8,914 bases of DNA from Zetaproteobacteria bacterium (GTDB taxonomy: Bacteria; Pseudomonadota; Zetaproteobacteria; Mariprofundales; Mariprofundaceae): NCBI GenBank assembly GCA_021545665.1, contig JAJRTX010000227.1:1-8914 (forward strand). Reading direction: 5' to 3'. Position 1 is the first letter of the stretch. Each line of letters begins with the position of its first letter. Below are positions 8,201 through 8,914 of the stretch, piece by piece. The notes below the pieces were generated by a model. That model did no database searches, was not told the origin of the DNA, and saw only the letters and a program-made list of their open reading frames with translations. The translations under genes and the position numbers were made by a program.

Positions 8201-8587
8201 GGTCACTGGATTACCGGCCAGCCGTTCACGGCCACATCGATGATCGGCATGATCGCTCTGGCCGGCATTGTGGTGCGTAATTCAACCCTGCTCGTCGATT
8301 TTATTCTCGAATACCGAAAACAGGGCTATTCAGTGAAAGAATCGGTGCTTGAAGCAGGCGCGGTTCGTGCCCGCCCCATTGTGCTTACGGCACTGGCAGT
8401 GATTGCCGGAACTTCCGTAATGATTTCCGATCCGGTGTTTGGCGGGCTGGGCGTATCGATGGCCTTCGGTACACTGGCAGCAACGATTTTAACCCTGTTT
8501 GTTACGCCGCTGATGTATTACCTGTGGCAGAAAGACAATACTGAAAACACTCTGAGCAGTGATTCAGCAGTACCAGCTATAAACTAA
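5282..8587 (+). CDS. RND-family efflux permease (AcrB/HAE-like, 12 TM, 1101 aa)
   Basis: The inner-membrane proton antiporter of the pump begins 3 nt after the adaptor stop. Two repeats each contain a large periplasmic domain: one between TM1 (24-42) and TM2 (357-377), the other between TM7 (553-571) and TM8 (932-950). TM4 carries LGLLVDDAIVVIENVHRH, with the proton-relay acids Asp423 and Asp424 as in HAE-type multidrug pumps (Asp407/408 of AcrB). TM10 reads AGIVVRNSTLLVDF, so the position of AcrB Lys940 is Arg999. The length is about 50 residues above AcrB. Blocks around 648-680 (PIDFNGMLRG, then NLVDKHDRS) and 711-729 (DPPGPPV, then AEIYGPD) recall a widespread uncharacterised RND subfamily of about 1080 residues. 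No cysteine occurs in 1101 residues. The substrate is unknown; heavy-metal (HME) type is unlikely given the TM4 motif. Confidence 0.95.
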   Translation: MTDDVQNLNIAGRLGKVAMQSNMTPIISILIFLIGAVALMITPREENPQIDVPAANVIVQMQGASPQEVQNLIVRPLEMILREITGIDHTYGMAMDSVAVVTVMFKVGEDKEASLVKLYDRIMQNLDRIPAGASQPLVKPLDIDDVPASVITLSSPDLDGLSLKRLAERVRDQLAPLEGVSVAHIIGGNDHQIRIQLDPVRLAAYHIALDQLHQVLIGANAGGPVGKLVGNNQEVKIWLDGYLKSAAEVGRLLVGKWQDKPVYLGDIATITDGPSEVVNFHRIGFGDSNADKPRNGEAELPAVSITLAKKRGTNAVVVTQRIEDKLNELKGDFIPDNVQVNITRDSGERANAAVNLLLEHLGIAIGTVIIILLLFLGWREAAIVTLNIPLILFVVLAVGLMADQTINRITLFALILSLGLLVDDAIVVIENVHRHLHKGVESMQDKARLIVLATNETGKPTIIATIAVILAFIPMAFVTGMMGPYMGPIPFNAPVAMAASLVIAYMFTPWIARRWLPTKMITEVMEDSHEPARDRVHRAYTWLARPLIENKWVRRLFALVTLLLFVAAMLQPGWQFLRAEGINGPLTEGGVELKMLPKGDNNTFNITIDLPEGSSLEETDGVTREIADVLRSHPMVRDYQSFIGQAGPIDFNGMLRGAALRQGSQLAEIRVNLVDKHDRSIRSDGIVLELRKMLEPVLAAHPKVSIKLVEDPPGPPVRATLLAEIYGPDYETQRAIAKAVRKTFEQTYDVTDIDDSAGEDQLQLNINVDKEKASHLGVATRQVETALRDFLQGYDFGAVHVDHERHSVRLHVQLPKALRAHAEDLYRIYVSGAQGPVPLSAFATIEQEIVSKPIYTKDGHAVTYVMAEPRQGAQVYSLLEMDAKLDGSEILPGEILKTGGMRFTDTAPDNTFGYHLLWDGEMRLTLDVFRDLGAAFIVALVLIYLLMVAYYGQFILPMMVMAPTALTMIGIFPGHWITGQPFTATSMIGMIALAGIVVRNSTLLVDFILEYRKQGYSVKESVLEAGAVRARPIVLTALAVIAGTSVMISDPVFGGLGVSMAFGTLAATILTLFVTPLMYYLWQKDNTENTLSSDSAVPAIN

Positions 8588-8601
8588 TATCAGGAGTAAA
8601 T

Positions 8602-8811
8602 ATGACTATTCAGCGGTTGATTCGCATTATCGCAGGCAGTTTTATCCTGCTCAGTCTGTATCTGGCTTTTCGCTATAATGGCGTAAGCTTAAGTGAACCA
8701 ACATGGCTGTGGTTTACCGCCTTTGTCGGTGCAAACCTGTTGCAGTCGGGATTTACACAATGGTGTTTGATGGAAATCATCCTCTCGAAGCTTGGCTTCA
8801 AACATGGATAA
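8602..8811 (+). CDS. DUF2892 (YgaP transmembrane-domain-like) small membrane protein
   Basis: This 69-residue protein starts at ATG 8602 with AGGAG ending 5 nt upstream, 14 nt after the permease stop, so it is probably the last recognised gene of the operon. The pattern is that of DUF2892: an amphipathic start with RLIRIIAG (residues 5-12), a first membrane helix (8-24), a short loop, a second helix (35-53, LWFTAFVGANLLQSGFT) and the conserved cysteine end CLMEIILSKLG (55-65). In E. coli the same domain forms the membrane part of YgaP behind a rhodanese domain; here it stands alone. Stand-alone copies are frequently found near sulfur-handling genes, but their biochemical role is not established. 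Its place behind a BigR-like regulator supports a sulfur-related context for the operon. Confidence 0.85.
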   Translation: MTIQRLIRIIAGSFILLSLYLAFRYNGVSLSEPTWLWFTAFVGANLLQSGFTQWCLMEIILSKLGFKHG

Positions 8812-8852
8812 ACAGTTGGCGGGCGCAGGCAGCCAAGCCTTTTCTTCTCCCT

Positions 8853-8871
8853 GTACGAACGCCGTTCGTGC
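8853..8871. terminator. Hairpin downstream of the operon, weak terminator candidate
   Basis: GTACGAAC and GTTCGTGC can pair over 8 bp (one G-T wobble) around a GCC loop, 42 bp after the DUF2892 stop. A second inverted repeat (GCAGGCA at 8825-8831 with TGCCTGC at 8869-8875) shares its right arm, so two alternative foldings are possible. No T-run follows on either strand, so classical intrinsic termination is not well supported. It may instead be a processing or attenuating structure. Confidence 0.3.
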
Positions 8872-8914
8872 CTGCCACTTTATTATGGATATGCCGGTAT
8901 GATAAAGCAGCCCA

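Noticed and set aside
5282..8587. Heavy-metal (CusA/CzcA, HME) type RND permease
   Set aside because: TM4 has the VDDAIVVIEN form of HAE-type pumps rather than the DGAVV form of HME pumps, and no CusA-like methionine relay was recognised.

Overview
The window reads as a piece of a proteobacterial chromosome, most likely gamma- or zetaproteobacterial. The evidence is a lipobox-anchored periplasmic adaptor paired with a TolC-type outer-membrane channel (a Gram-negative envelope), a YjbQ/UPF0047 protein, a YehS-like DUF1456 protein, and a MotA/TolQ/ExbB-type channel of a kind common in Proteobacteria. No taxon can be fixed from sequence alone. No rRNA, tRNA, insertion sequence, integrase or CRISPR array was found.

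Left region (1-2345): four independently transcribed genes. A MotA/TolQ/ExbB-family inner-membrane channel runs leftward off the window from 997. Next come a 58-residue lipoprotein gene (+, 1213-1389) and a DUF1456 gene (-, 1398-1754), whose stop codons face each other only 8 bp apart. A yjbQ gene follows (+, 1926-2345), divergent from the DUF1456 gene. This part looks AT-rich and housekeeping-like.

Right region (2503-8811): a compact rightward operon. An AT-rich promoter, with a 12-bp palindrome that contains a perfect TATAAT, precedes a 110-residue ArsR-family regulator. It is followed by a TolC-type outer-membrane factor (ATGA overlap), an HlyD/AcrA-type lipoprotein adaptor (ATGA overlap), a 1101-residue RND permease (3-nt gap) and a small DUF2892 membrane protein (14-nt gap). 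Together the three middle genes encode a complete tripartite efflux pump spanning both membranes, driven by proton import through the RND permease.

The most interesting point is the regulator. It has cysteines at positions 33 and 99, 66 residues apart. That is the spacing, and apparently the same structural positions, as the dithiol pair of the persulfide sensors BigR, SqrR and HlyU. The operon also ends with a DUF2892 protein, the membrane domain that in E. coli is fused to a rhodanese in YgaP, beside the YgaV regulator. The three pump proteins contain no cysteine apart from the lipid-anchor cysteine of the adaptor. I infer that this is an RND efflux system induced by sulfide or reactive sulfur species (or alternatively by a thiophilic metal or electrophile). 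The substrate is unknown. The last 100 bases hold an 8-bp hairpin and possibly the beginning of another gene.
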